From positions 1-30,501 of the forward strand of contig NW_019174123.1 of assembly GCF_001642475.1 (NCBI RefSeq): a stretch of 30,501 nt of DNA, read 5' to 3'. This document shows positions 10,440 through 20,365 of this stretch, piece by piece (position 1 is the first letter of the stretch; each line of letters opens with the position of its first letter). The notes beneath the pieces are model-generated. The model did no database searches. It was not told the DNA's origin and worked only from the letters and a program-made list of their open reading frames with translations. Position numbers and translations under genes: made by a program. Source of the stretch: Fonsecaea monophora. Its lineage: Eukaryota; Ascomycota; Eurotiomycetes; Chaetothyriales; Herpotrichiellaceae.

Positions 10440-12164
10440 TCACCGTGAGAAGCTGCAACTAGTGCCATGGTTAAACGCTGAGTGCGACCATGTTCTTAGT
10501 CGGAGTCGATACAGTAAATACGAAATTCGAAGATTGAATCCTGGTGCCAGGGATCTGGCTTGTTTGGCTGTGATTCCTGCATCGATTACGTGCCCGTGCC
10601 CATTTCCTTGCCAAACCCAGTGGTTGTATGTCAAACGATGTCCACAAAGAGCGTGACTCTGAACCTCGATTGTAGCACTTTTGAGAGCCGTTGTCCCGAG
10701 AGGCTTCCAGGGACATAATGGTGGTGGTCCATATTGGCTCGATTCAATGTCAATTAGGTACATCAGGCGAAACTCTTCCTCGCGGCGAATCAGCTTGCAA
10801 CCGTCGCTGTCCTCCAAACACTGCACCTTCCCGTGGTACTGAGGATCCATGAATGACTGGGGAGACTGGGTCCATTGAGTGGATTCAAGCGATATTGTCG
10901 GCAGATAATTCCCAGCAATCTCAAACAACCTGGGCAGTAGGCCGGTGATTGTGGACCCTAGCCAGAGTGGTGCAGAGTTTGGCCGACGATGGGCCATCAT
11001 GCGGACGATAACATCGTATCGCTGCTCCTTTAGCAGACTTGGAACAATTTCTTCCACAGGTGGAAGTAGCCATTCACCCGCAAGGTTACAAGTCACGCTG
11101 GGTTCCCAAAGGCATCCAAGCATGCAAGATGCTGCTGTATTTGGGACACAGCTGTATGCCATGAAATGTGGTAGGTCTTCTTTGCCTGGCAAAAGTCTGA
11201 GCAATGGTGAATGATCGTTTGGACTACCGGTGTGCCGACGGCTTGTGTGCGTAGACTCTGGCCAAGGGAGGGTGATGGGAGCACCGAATCTTCCTTGCTC
11301 GGGTATTGTCAGTGCAGCAACAAATGCGGCCAAGAGCTGGTCATGTGCGTTATGAAGTTTGGCGAATTTGTAGAGATAGTGCTGCGCCAGTTCCGAGGCT
11401 GGAGGGTGGGAAGCCGTAGGCGAAGAGCTCCTCGGTTGACCATGGCGGATCTGGATTCGCGGAGAGCCACTCGCTAGATGGCATGACCACATGGGATAAA
11501 AGTCTCGACCAGAACGTTTGAGAGCAGCGCGCCATCCATACCCTTTGGCTAGGACGGCAGCCCACCATCGACACTCGCCAACATCTGCTTCGCCAATAGA
11601 TATGAAGACTTCACTGTCGCTTTTGCTCAGAGTCCCAGAGGTATCGCACGTAGCCTTCTCTTCAGTGTAGCTGATATGGTCTTGCTCTGACTCTTTTCGC
11701 AGCTCGATCAGCCGTGCGGAAAGCACGTAAGCCCAGCCCAAAACAAAGGCGAACAGGTAGTTTCCGTTCCCGCTAGTGCGATGACATCCCTCAATGCCCG
11801 ACCACTCCGAAGGTAATTCGTTTGAGAAGTGGCAAAAGGTTGAGCGAACAGATCCGATAATGATTTTCTGCAGTGCTGATTTCTTGATATTTCCGCTGAG
11901 ATCACACTGAGGCGCGTCAAGGCCCCAGACCGAGAATCCCTCGAGATATATTGAGGTGTCACTGACTAGCTCTTCGATTTTTGCGCGGCTTGGGAGAGCT
12001 GGTGTTTGGTGGAGGAGGCTGCTGAGATTGAGGCAAGACGAAGGAAAGCTTTGAGCGGAAAGGGCACGGATGAGGAGTGAGGTCCATTGGCGTCGGGAGG
12101 CGTGGAGGACAGCGGAGGACTCCTCACGACTAGGTGGGAGCGGATCACTTGCTCGGCCATTCAT
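10440..12164 (-). CDS. Conserved fungal protein of unknown function, truncated
   Basis: A single frame of 574 residues begins at ATG 12164 (purine at -3). An upstream in-frame start at 12302 would add 46 residues of low-complexity type. No catalytic domain is recognisable. Segments that look conserved, rich in Trp, Cys and His, are EWSGIEGCHRTSGNGNYLFA, RWWAAVLAKGYGWRAAL, KEDLPHFMAYSCVPNTAAS, CNLAGEWLLPPVEEIV and MAHRRPNSAPLWLGS. Proteins of this general look occur in many filamentous ascomycetes, often in accessory regions, but I cannot name a function. There is no signal peptide and no clear membrane segment. The frame stops at 10440 right after NHGTSCSFSR, while what looks like its tail continues in another frame downstream. 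A splice donor GTGAGA overlaps the stop, but I found no acceptor that restores the acidic tail. Confidence 0.7.
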   Translation of the reverse strand: MNGRASDPLPPSREESSAVLHASRRQWTSLLIRALSAQSFPSSCLNLSSLLHQTPALPSRAKIEELVSDTSIYLEGFSVWGLDAPQCDLSGNIKKSALQKIIIGSVRSTFCHFSNELPSEWSGIEGCHRTSGNGNYLFAFVLGWAYVLSARLIELRKESEQDHISYTEEKATCDTSGTLSKSDSEVFISIGEADVGECRWWAAVLAKGYGWRAALKRSGRDFYPMWSCHLASGSPRIQIRHGQPRSSSPTASHPPASELAQHYLYKFAKLHNAHDQLLAAFVAALTIPEQGRFGAPITLPWPESTHTSRRHTGSPNDHSPLLRLLPGKEDLPHFMAYSCVPNTAASCMLGCLWEPSVTCNLAGEWLLPPVEEIVPSLLKEQRYDVIVRMMAHRRPNSAPLWLGSTITGLLPRLFEIAGNYLPTISLESTQWTQSPQSFMDPQYHGKVQCLEDSDGCKLIRREEEFRLMYLIDIESSQYGPPPLCPWKPLGTTALKSATIEVQSHALCGHRLTYNHWVWQGNGHGHVIDAGITAKQARSLAPGFNLRISYLLYRLRLRTWSHSAFNHGTSCSFSR

Positions 12165-13529
12165 GACTTGAAATTTATGTCCAATGTGAGATGTTGGAAG
12201 TAGAGCGGCTGAAGTGGAGCTGGTCAATCCTGTCTCCAAGGACTTGGATGTTGAAGGGTATCTCGATGGTCTGGTCCCAGCTCTTGCTTTCCACGGCGTC
12301 ACTTAACAGGCAGGCAGAGTCTGCAAATGTGGCTTGCATTTCGAACCGAAGTAGGAGTTTCTCTCAATGCTTCCATGAAAGACTCGGTCGGATGTACCTG
12401 TTGCTGAAGGACTCTGAGGCGTCGTGTTCGTGAAGGTTGATCTTGGTCGAAAGATCACGCACGTCTGTGTGAGGAGAAGAATTGCGAAGCGCGTTCAACC
12501 ACTGAAGACTATGACGCCAAGACGAAAGCAAACTGAGATTCGCGGAGTTTAGTTTTTCCTTGCAGTATCCGACTCCTGGCTGACAGAACTTACTCCCTTC
12601 TATTGGTCTGATAATCATAACGTCTTCTCCCTCGCTCTCCATAAAGACAGGTCCTCTCCGGTAGGCTTTGACCTTCCTAACAAGACCTTTTCGCACTGGT
12701 TCATATCAGTTAATCAATCACTGTGATCATTCTGATGACCGTGAACAGACAGACGCACAGGAAGCCACTTTTGGTTTTTGTGTGTGTGTGTCTTTGTCCT
12801 TTCTCCTTGTTGTCCGGTGCTGGTGGTTCTGAATGATGTCAGGATAACTAACAAATGCAGATACAGACTCTGTCAGTCAAAAACACGCTATGCCGCGGCA
12901 TCCCAGAAACGGCTGCTGATTGGCCAGCCCGCCGAAAGTCGCCTGTCGGACAAATCAGTATTTTTCCCAACACACGTGGTTGCTCGCTCCACCTGCCGTT
13001 TCTCAGGAGCCCTTGGAATGTCATGCTCCGCGCCGGTTGTGCCGTGGCTCTTGTGTCTGGGAGGGCATCAAGGTAGCGGGTCCTGCTAAGAGGTTCGAGC
13101 ACTGCCTTGTCCTCGCCAGCCTTTCTGCTTTGTGCATGCCTTCTGCAGCGCTGCTGAGAGCCCCCTCCGCCCCCTCTCGCCAGCTACCGCCCCCGAATTA
13201 AGGCCAAAGTGCGACCCCATAACACGTCCTCGTAATCTGTCTTTTGTTCCGACAGAGGAGGTTCTACTCCGAGTTTCTGTTGGTCAATTCCGTAACTATT
13301 TCGAGGGAAGTCCTGGATTTTCTTTGTCTTCCGCTGGAGGTTTCACATGTGCTTGCGGTTCAAACCTCGTCTTCGTTCCCCGAAGGAACCGTCACCATCG
13401 GCTCGCTCACACCTCTTGACAGCCTGATGGACTTGATTGGATAAAGGTTGGCATGTAGTGTTGGCCTCGGATGGTTGGAGACCACCATGAAGGACTGCCT
13501 TGCGTCCTCGTTAGATGATATCTTCGCCG
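12165..13529. other. Spacer with a GT repeat
   Basis: The promoter side of the 574-residue gene lies at its left end. A GT dinucleotide repeat covers about 12780-12791. Short frames between 12850 and 13450 overlap on both strands and have no motif. Confidence 0.4.
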
Positions 13530-13702
13530 CTTCAGTTCGACTGTCGGAGATGAAGTGTCCTCGCTTGGCTGGTACGCCAACACTCTCGCAGACAAGTATC
13601 ATAGGATCGAGAGAACCACGTTCCCGTCGTCGGTCGACAAGATGAACTGGGACGACGAGGTCAACGAGTGGCTTCTTCCGTCGAACGAGCAGTCCAAGTG
13701 AG
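13530..13702 (+). pseudogene. Exon-like coding fragment, unknown protein
   Basis: The plus strand has a strongly protein-like reading with G or C at most third positions. It runs through LGWYANTLADKYHRIER, then TTFPSSVDKMNWDDEV and NEWLLPSNEQSK. It is preceded by CTTCAG at about 13530, which could be an acceptor, and ends at GTGAGTAT (after 13698), a good donor consensus. No matching exons are found on either side, so it is probably an isolated remnant. I do not recognise the family. Confidence 0.35.
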
Positions 13703-14149
13703 TATCTTCGCGCACTTCAGTTCGATATGAAGCCCTTGAGCACCTGCGGCCGATTAATTGGAATTGTGCGGCCGGTAAATCTACCGCAGGAAGCTATACC
13801 CGCATTAGACCAGTATCGAATCCCGTACTGGGGTTGGTTTTCCGCTCGTACACATGCTTCGATTTCTTTTCACTCTATTGTCTGTCACTCGCCATCCGGC
13901 CGGAGTTTTCATTCTCTTCTTGCGCTCCATCTCGAGTATCTTCTGGGAGTGCAGCTCCGGTGACTCCATGAAATGTATGTAGGACAGAAACAAGCGGTGC
14001 CGCAATGATTCCGCCAACGCTATCTTTCCGAGGAGAAGGGTGGCCAACCTATCCACAGCTAATGCTGTGAGATTTGACTGAGGACTAAGCGAAGAGTCAG
14101 CGAAAAGCAGAAGTGGGAGCCGCGGTAATAGTCGTATGACGCCAAACAA

Positions 14150-15900
14150 TCCCCATCATTTTCCCACGCTGCCTAGTGTTTCCTTTCGACCTCGGGAGGA
14201 TGAGGTACCTCGCAACGGGCACCTCCTGGCCACGACGACGTCCCCGGGCTTCACTTTGTGCATGGGGCACTTCCCGGAATCGGACACGTATATGAACCTG
14301 GCCTTCTGCATGATTCTTACCGGTAATCTGACGGTGCCATCTCAGAGCTTCGCGCCTCTAGGTATCCGCACTCTTTGAGCAAGATTTCCTTCTTCCTCGC
14401 GAGCCTGTTGACGTAGAAGGTCGATATATGGAACGCGTGGATGGCCACAGAGCTGAGCGGGTCCGCAAGAATGACCGTCTGGCACGCGCTGACCCCAGCA
14501 TATGCACAAGGAGAAGATCTTGAACATAAGCACGATTGCCACGATCTGTGTAGGCAATAACACTTCATGAATATGATCATGCACCTCGCAAATGTCACCT
14601 CATTGTACCTCACGTTCGGGTTCTTGTTCGTGCCCGAAGACATACCCGGTTTCGTGTTCTCGAGGTGGCCGGAGATCGTGTTCAGGTTCTCAGGCATCCT
14701 CTCGTACGAGTCAGAGGTCATGTGTCTGAGCGAGGAAGGTGTGCCTGTTGTGTCTCGACGTGTGTGCTATCATCATCATCTCCCCAAGCACAATAGGTCC
14801 ATCCGTATCAGCCCATCGTGCTCATCCCCAGGCCACCGACTCTAATGACGTGCGCCATCTGCTCCAGCTCCATGACGATGTTCATGTTCGAGCATGTCTT
14901 CATATCTGTGTCGATGTTCTGGGCCTTGGGCCTTTCCCCAGCCTGCGATCTATAAACTCTTGGCCCTGTCATGGTGGACGTCCCACAAAGTACAACGAGA
15001 CGATGGAGAGCGTGTGGACCTTCGATGAGACGTACGCTTTCAGGACCGTAAGGCAGGCGTCGTCCGGAACTAGCAACAGGGGAGGGACAGGAGGGAGAGG
15101 GCCTTCAAGACAGTCGCCAAGGGCGCCATGATGTTGAACCAGATATCCAGGCCCATGGTCGTGGAGTAGTACTTGTCGTTATTGTTGAGGCAGCTGGGGT
15201 TTCCGAGCATAGACATGTTCACGAGCGAGATCATCGGATAGATATGCCGAGCTTCCGGCGCTCGTGACTATATCATCAGGCGGACCTTGGTGTTGGGTAA
15301 ATGAGCGAGTATGAACTGCAGCGCCAACATGCGGAGCATCGAGCTGTCGATCGCGACCAAGATCATGCACGGCACGCCGTCAATGCCATCGCCGCCGTGA
15401 GAGAGCACTTCGTTGAAGAGATCACCGTAATCAAATCTGTGACTGGAATATGCATTCTGTGTGGTCCCATGATCGAGGCGATGACTGTGGACGTGCAGAT
15501 CGACGACTTCAAGGACAGCAGCGCCACGGTGAGCGTGTGAGTCATGGCCCCTGAGATGGGAAGCGGGAACTTGGTCTCTCCTTCCACTGGCTCCCGCTGT
15601 ATTAGCGGACAGGCTCAAGATGCTGGACATAATCGTGAGGCACAGCTGGACCGACATCTCGAAGATGCTCGAGAAAATCCCCAGACCATGCATAATGGAG
15701 GGCTGATATGCGTGGCAGACTCCAGGACGCTGCAGCTGACGGAGCCCAAGGCGGGCGATAAGACCTGTGAGGGCAAGGTGTATTCCGACGCCATCGCCAA
15801 GGGGACGAACTGGGTTCTTGTCCGGTCAACAATCGGAGGCGTTGTGACAGTATGGGCGTTCCACCACATCACATACAATCTGGATAGCGACCGCCATCGT
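14150..15900 (-). pseudogene. Fragmented unknown protein, possibly membrane-bound
   Basis: Several minus-strand pieces, each in a different frame, have GC-rich third positions and sensible amino acids. From 5' to 3': a hydrophobic piece IFEMSVQLCLTIMSSILSLS near 15600-15690; ALQFILAHLPNTKVR near 15280-15320; an open stretch 15070-15267 with PMISLVNMSMLGNPSCLNN and MGLDIWFNIMAPLATVLKAL; NIDTDMKTCSNMNIVMELEQ near 14850-14920; PENLNTISGHLENTKPGMSS near 14650-14700; RLARKKEILLKECGYLEAR near 14350-14410; and FIYVSDSGKCPMHKVKPGDV near 14230-14300. The opposite strand can share third positions and so also looks partly coding around 15000-15900, so strand assignment there is uncertain. The N-, D- and K-rich pieces at 14.2-15.3 kb favour the minus strand. 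Either a gene with many indels or several fragments. Family unknown. Confidence 0.35.
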
Positions 15901-17996
15901 TGAATTTGCCGCTGATGTCGCCTTCCGCTGCTCCTGATGACCTCTTGGTCATTCGTGTTGCAACCTGATTCCCTCTTCTGTGGTGAATTTAGATGCTCCC
16001 TTTCCTTTTACGAGACGGCTCTCTAGCCGTGGACGAGTCGGTTTCTCCCCTCAAGACACAACGCGGCGGGACCAGTATGCCACAGCAGACGATACTGTTT
16101 TGAACTCGACATGATGGCAGAAGGGCTATGCATTGGAGGGAATATCCGCGCGGATCCCACGAGCATCAAGCACATAAGTCATACACTGCGCCGGCTGGGG
16201 AGGACAACGAGGTGCTCATCACTTCCCTCGCTCCTCTGCAGCCGCTCTGAAAGCCAGAATATATTCGTAAGCGAGGATTCAGGCCACTGGGGCCGCCGAA
16301 GAATCAGCCGTGCGGAAGCACGCAAAATCCAAGCTGGATGAGCAAGGGGTGGGTGTTCGAACAGAGAAACCCACAGAGGAAAACCTAGGCATCGGGGCTG
16401 GAGGACATTATTGGAGGGTGTGAGAGAGGATCGGATTGTGGTGGCATGTAGAATTGCCCGCTATCCACAGGCTTGTAAAAAGGTCTGGGCTTGCAGAGAG
16501 AGAATGTCGCGGTAATTTTAAGGTTCCCGCTATCCCATTTCGGGCTGTCACCTGACAATGCATGTATTTGGGCCCCAACCTTGCACCGCAGCGACAAGCG
16601 CAGATGGAACCCTCATTCTAGAGCCTCGAGGCTCTCTGTCCGACTTCACTCTTTGGCAACGCGGCTCGACAGACTTCTAGCAGTGGCTGCTGCTGTCCTC
16701 GCCGCTGGCGAGTTGCTTCATTGACACTATGCTCGACGGCGCGGATTTCGAGTCGTTCCGCAGAGGGCCACATAGAGGGCGCCAAATCTACCATCTACAG
16801 ATCCTTGAGTGCGGTGAGATCTGGCTCGGACGACACCATCCGGCTTCCTGACGCGGATGATCTTCACGTCAAGGCTGCCTGTCACAATCAACGAAATGCT
16901 CTGATCTTTAGAAGTATCTACAGCCCGGTGATGGGAGTTTGCTGGCAAAAGATGTATTACGACGACCTAAAGACATGCTTTCAGTGACAAAGACCTCGTC
17001 CGCCGGCTCATTTCACATGGAGCGGGCCTTAATGCTTGTAACAAGAGGCCATGTCCCTCTTTCGATGGCGTCACGCTTCGCTCCCCAGATACCCCAATAC
17101 TGCAAGTCGGTCTGGTTGCAGCAGTCAGCCCTGGTTGTTATCTCCAGTGTACCGTCACAACGAGCCGCGGAGACGAGCTGGACAATAATGGTGCATCACC
17201 TAACACTCTCTTGGGCTGATAAGAAAATCAGAAGCAGCTTTGCTGGCGAAATCACCAGGCTTGGAATTCCACTGCACGCTCCGATCCGCGCGCGAGGGCC
17301 GGGAACGACTGGCACACCGGAAAGCATTAGGAGTATCAAACGTAGGCTGCCGCTTTAGATCAGGAATATCCGGGCCTCTCCTCGCTTCTCTATGATGGAG
17401 GGTGCGCCAGTGGTTAGAAATCAAACGGTCTTGGTTGCCAAGACCTCGGACACGGTGGCTATTGGCAACCTGAGGCAACAGAGCCGGTGGCATTCTAACA
17501 GGCGGCCTAGGAGAGTAAGGGGTGGTCCGAGGCGACCTATAAAGGCTCCGGCTCCGGTGCTCTGCTTAGCGAGAAAACAGGCAATAGGACGGGTCGAAGA
17601 CGTCAATCTGAGTCTCAGGGAAGGCAGAATCATACAAACTCGGCGGGATTCAGCTAAGTGAGGAGATATTGGAAGAGGCAGCGGCGCTTATCTTGCAGCC
17701 ATGTGGGAGCAGCAAGTGAGCAGGCAGAAGAAGAAGAAGGGGTTAGATAAGTTTCCGAAGCTTGGACACCATACGTACTTCCAGCCAGCCAGCCGCAGTC
17801 TGACAAGAAAGCCCCTACATGCCGAGGAAGGCAAGGATAAGGACAATGGCGTGGGAGAGACAAGGGGTGGAATAAACCAACACTGGTCTCAAACTCATGG
17901 GGGCAGGAAGATCCACGAACCATCTGTCTGCCCCTTCGAGAGCCGCTCAGGACAAGGCAATCACAGAAAGCCTCCTTCAGCCCGCTTGAACTGCAG
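15901..17996. other. Spacer without a supported gene
   Basis: Frames such as 16939-17358 plus and 17200-17493 minus overlap each other and show no domain. A perfect hairpin GGTCTTGG/CCAAGACC with a 3-nt loop lies at 17427-17445. A second, GTGGGT/ACCCAC, lies near 16346-16371. Neither matches a known RNA. Confidence 0.4.
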
Positions 17997-19546
17997 CTAC
18001 CCATCTGAATCCGAATCTGCAGATACCGCCGCCAGGGACAGCCGTTGAAGATACCGATCCCTCTCCTCGAGCTTCGAACGGATCACCTTATCCACGTCAC
18101 TGCTCCAGTACTGCGAAATATCAGGGAACTCGGAACTGTCATCTCCCGAGAAGCGAGGCATGATATTCTGCTTGAACAGATTGTAGAACTTCGTCGTTTC
18201 GAGCGCGTGGAAGAACTAGAGGGACCCAATGGTCCAGTTCTCCTCCACCATGGCACTTCGTGTGGTCTCCGACGGCGACGTTAGAAGCATCTCTTGTTGT
18301 CGAAACTTGGCCATGAGTTCCTCGCGTGCGTTGCAGAATCTGTCAAGCTGGGTCTTGCCATAAAAACACTCGACCTTCTCTCCGGTCAACCAGTAAGGTG
18401 ATCTCAGCATTTCGGAAGGGTGTGAACACGCCCATTCCAAGTCTATCAGGCTCTCGACTTGCCACCGCTCGTTGACGAAGATGTTACTCTGTTGCAGATC
18501 CGTGAGACCGAGGAAAACCGGGCCTCGTGCGGTCTTGCGGTTGATGAACTAGGGGCATGATGGACCTCGTTGGACCTACGGCGGACATCTGTCTCCTCCC
18601 GTCCTTCTCATCGTTCATGGAGTTTGGCTGATGCAGAAGGCGGCTGTCATGGTACGCTAGGAGATCCAGCACGTAGCTCTCGGTGCATTCATAGGTTCGT
18701 AAACGGTCATTACCTGTCGGAATGTCTTCATTTTCGAGTGCTTGGAGTTGGAGAGTTAAAGGCCGCTTGGAGAGTGATATGTATCCCTGGTCGTCAATGG
18801 TAAAGGAGCCAATTCGAGGTTGGGGAATCTTTGCTAACGACACCATGATACGGGACAGATCCTTGAATTGGTTCCGCCGCCGTGATGGAACGCATATTTG
18901 AGTATCTAATGTCTCAGAGAGCATCTGCCCGCGCTCGATATACCCCAGTACAAGGTAACAAAAAGCGATGATGTTCGACGATCCCGGACAAAAGGCGACG
19001 CTGATGGGAATCTCGCAAAGGTGCGCAGCCGATCGGCAAACCATCGACAGAGCCGGTCTAAAGAAGCATTCTCAAGAGGTGTGAACTGCTTGTAATTAGA
19101 CCGCGTCACCAAGGCTCGACTAGACAAGCAGGCTAACGTGGATTTCAGTGGAGACGCCGAAGCCCAAGAGCATGGGGATGGGGACATCAGGACAGTGTTG
19201 GTGAATGTAAATATAGGTTGCCGCCTCACATCTGACTTTCTCGTCCATGTTGCCTGGGACCAAGCCCTCACCGACTTTATACGGGAGTGGGACACGGAAC
19301 AGAACTCGTTTGAGCCCCTTCCAATCGACATGAATAGGAACACGCAGATTGAAACTGCCGTGGTTCCAATCGGCGACCTCTGAAAGCTTGCAAGCATTCA
19401 CGTTGACGTTGAGACATTGTGCAGCAATATGAAGAATTTCATTCTCTTTCTCAAGAAGCATGACTATCAAACTGGATGCGTTTCTCTGGGTATTGCAACA
19501 TGTGGAGGACATTGTCTTCATCATCAAGGGCTTCTGATAGCCTCAT
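17997..19546 (-). pseudogene. APH-type phosphotransferase (kinase-fold) pseudogene
   Basis: This is the remnant of a fungal protein of the phosphotransferase (aminoglycoside phosphotransferase-like) family, which has a protein-kinase fold and phosphorylates small molecules or unknown targets. It starts at ATG 19546 (MRLSEALDDEDNVLHML) and reaches TAG at 17997-17999 after RDRYLQRLSLAAVSADSDSDG-type sequence. Markers in order: SEVADWNHGSFNLRVP, a 49-bp intron (19089-19137), FTPLENASLDRLCRWFADR, LAKIPQPRIGSF, ESYVLDLLAYHDSRLLHQPN, the catalytic loop LTDLQQSNIFV, the metal-binding LIDLEWACSHP and PYWLTGEKVE. Lesions: frameshifts near 19465, near 18962 at a run of five A, and near 18550, plus a TAG at 18216-18218 (SL*FFHALE, where Trp TGG would fit). 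Catalytic residues survive, so the inactivation is recent. Confidence 0.8.
19089..19137 (-). other. Intron in the phosphotransferase pseudogene
   Basis: Read on the minus strand it begins GTTAGC, has CTAAT 10 nt before the end as branch site, and ends ACAAG. It is 49 bp, phase 0, and joins STEIH to QFTPLENAS. Without it the frame stops at TAG. It shows that this remnant was a spliced gene rather than a retrocopy. Confidence 0.65.
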
Positions 19547-20250
19547 CTTCTTCCCGCTCAGCTTCACCCATGGAGTGGAAAATCCAATGGGAAGCCAAGT
19601 ATTGGAGATCAAACATCTAGTCTGGTAGTAGATGGACGAGGGACCGGATTTCGACGGCTCAGGTCACAGGCGGGGCGACGGTGTAGGGACAGAGCGGATC
19701 GCAGCAGGTGGCGGGCGGTATGGAGAAGATCGCAGAACGAGGTGGAGATATGGAAAGGCTTTCGGAAAAGAAGTTCAATGTCAAGGCTAGCACAAACTAG
19801 AACAAGGACTAGATAAGCGGACGGCACGCGATGGCCCTGGGTCGATAGAGATAATGAAAGTGAGCGGCGGCATCTCACATGAGGGACTTGACCTTGTTTC
19901 GCATGGGAGCTCCCCAGCGTGGAAGAAGGAAGCTTTACCGAGACTCTCCTGCCTTTTGGAGAACCAGGCTGCGCCGTTTTAAATGAAGTGACCGCCAAGT
20001 CAGAATATCAGTAAAACGCCGTGATATGCTATCCAGAAATGGAACTGGCACCGGGCTCTAATAACAAGGCAGAGGCCAAGAATCAACCAAGTTGACGGCA
20101 ACGGGCAGCACGTCATTGATCTTGTGTTGACAACGTCGACTCGAGGCGCGACATCCATCTCAGTTGAATTTATCAACACTACCTGTACAAGTAGGCACTG
20201 AGAGCGCTCTGCCAGGACAACTGATCACGCCGCAGGCATGCACAGCGTAC
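19547..20250. other. Spacer between phosphotransferase remnant and kinase
   Basis: Frames such as 19609-19998 minus have no motif. The stretch probably holds the upstream regions of two divergently oriented genes (the pseudogene to the left, the kinase-like gene to the right). Confidence 0.4.
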
Positions 20251-20256
20251 CACGTG
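20251..20256. promoter_or_regulatory. CACGTG palindrome upstream of kinase gene
   Basis: CACGTG is the core site for basic helix-loop-helix factors (Cbf1, Pho4, SREBP types). It lies 110 bp upstream of the kinase start. Position is suitable for a promoter element, but a six-base site can occur by chance. Confidence 0.3.
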
Positions 20257-20365
20257 ATTGCGCGTGCGCGTTGCATCTTGTGAAAGGGTGCAATCCTCAC
20301 TCCCGACCCTGAGAACTATTACCCTCGTCTTGCCACACGAATCATTCCAAAAGTTGCATTCTTTC

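Noticed and set aside
13080..13110. TTCGAGC sequence resembling a tRNA T-loop
   Set aside because: The flanking bases do not form a T-stem and there is no matching acceptor or anticodon arm.
14306..14320. GTAAGAATCATGCAG as a tiny intron on the minus strand
   Set aside because: It is 15 nt, far below the shortest fungal introns; a continuous frame through the site gives a sensible reading instead.
16939..17358. 139-codon plus frame
   Set aside because: No domain and overlapped by a minus frame of equal quality.
17427..17445. Hairpin as a possible RNA gene
   Set aside because: A lone 8-bp stem with a 3-nt loop has no wider structure or known RNA motif.
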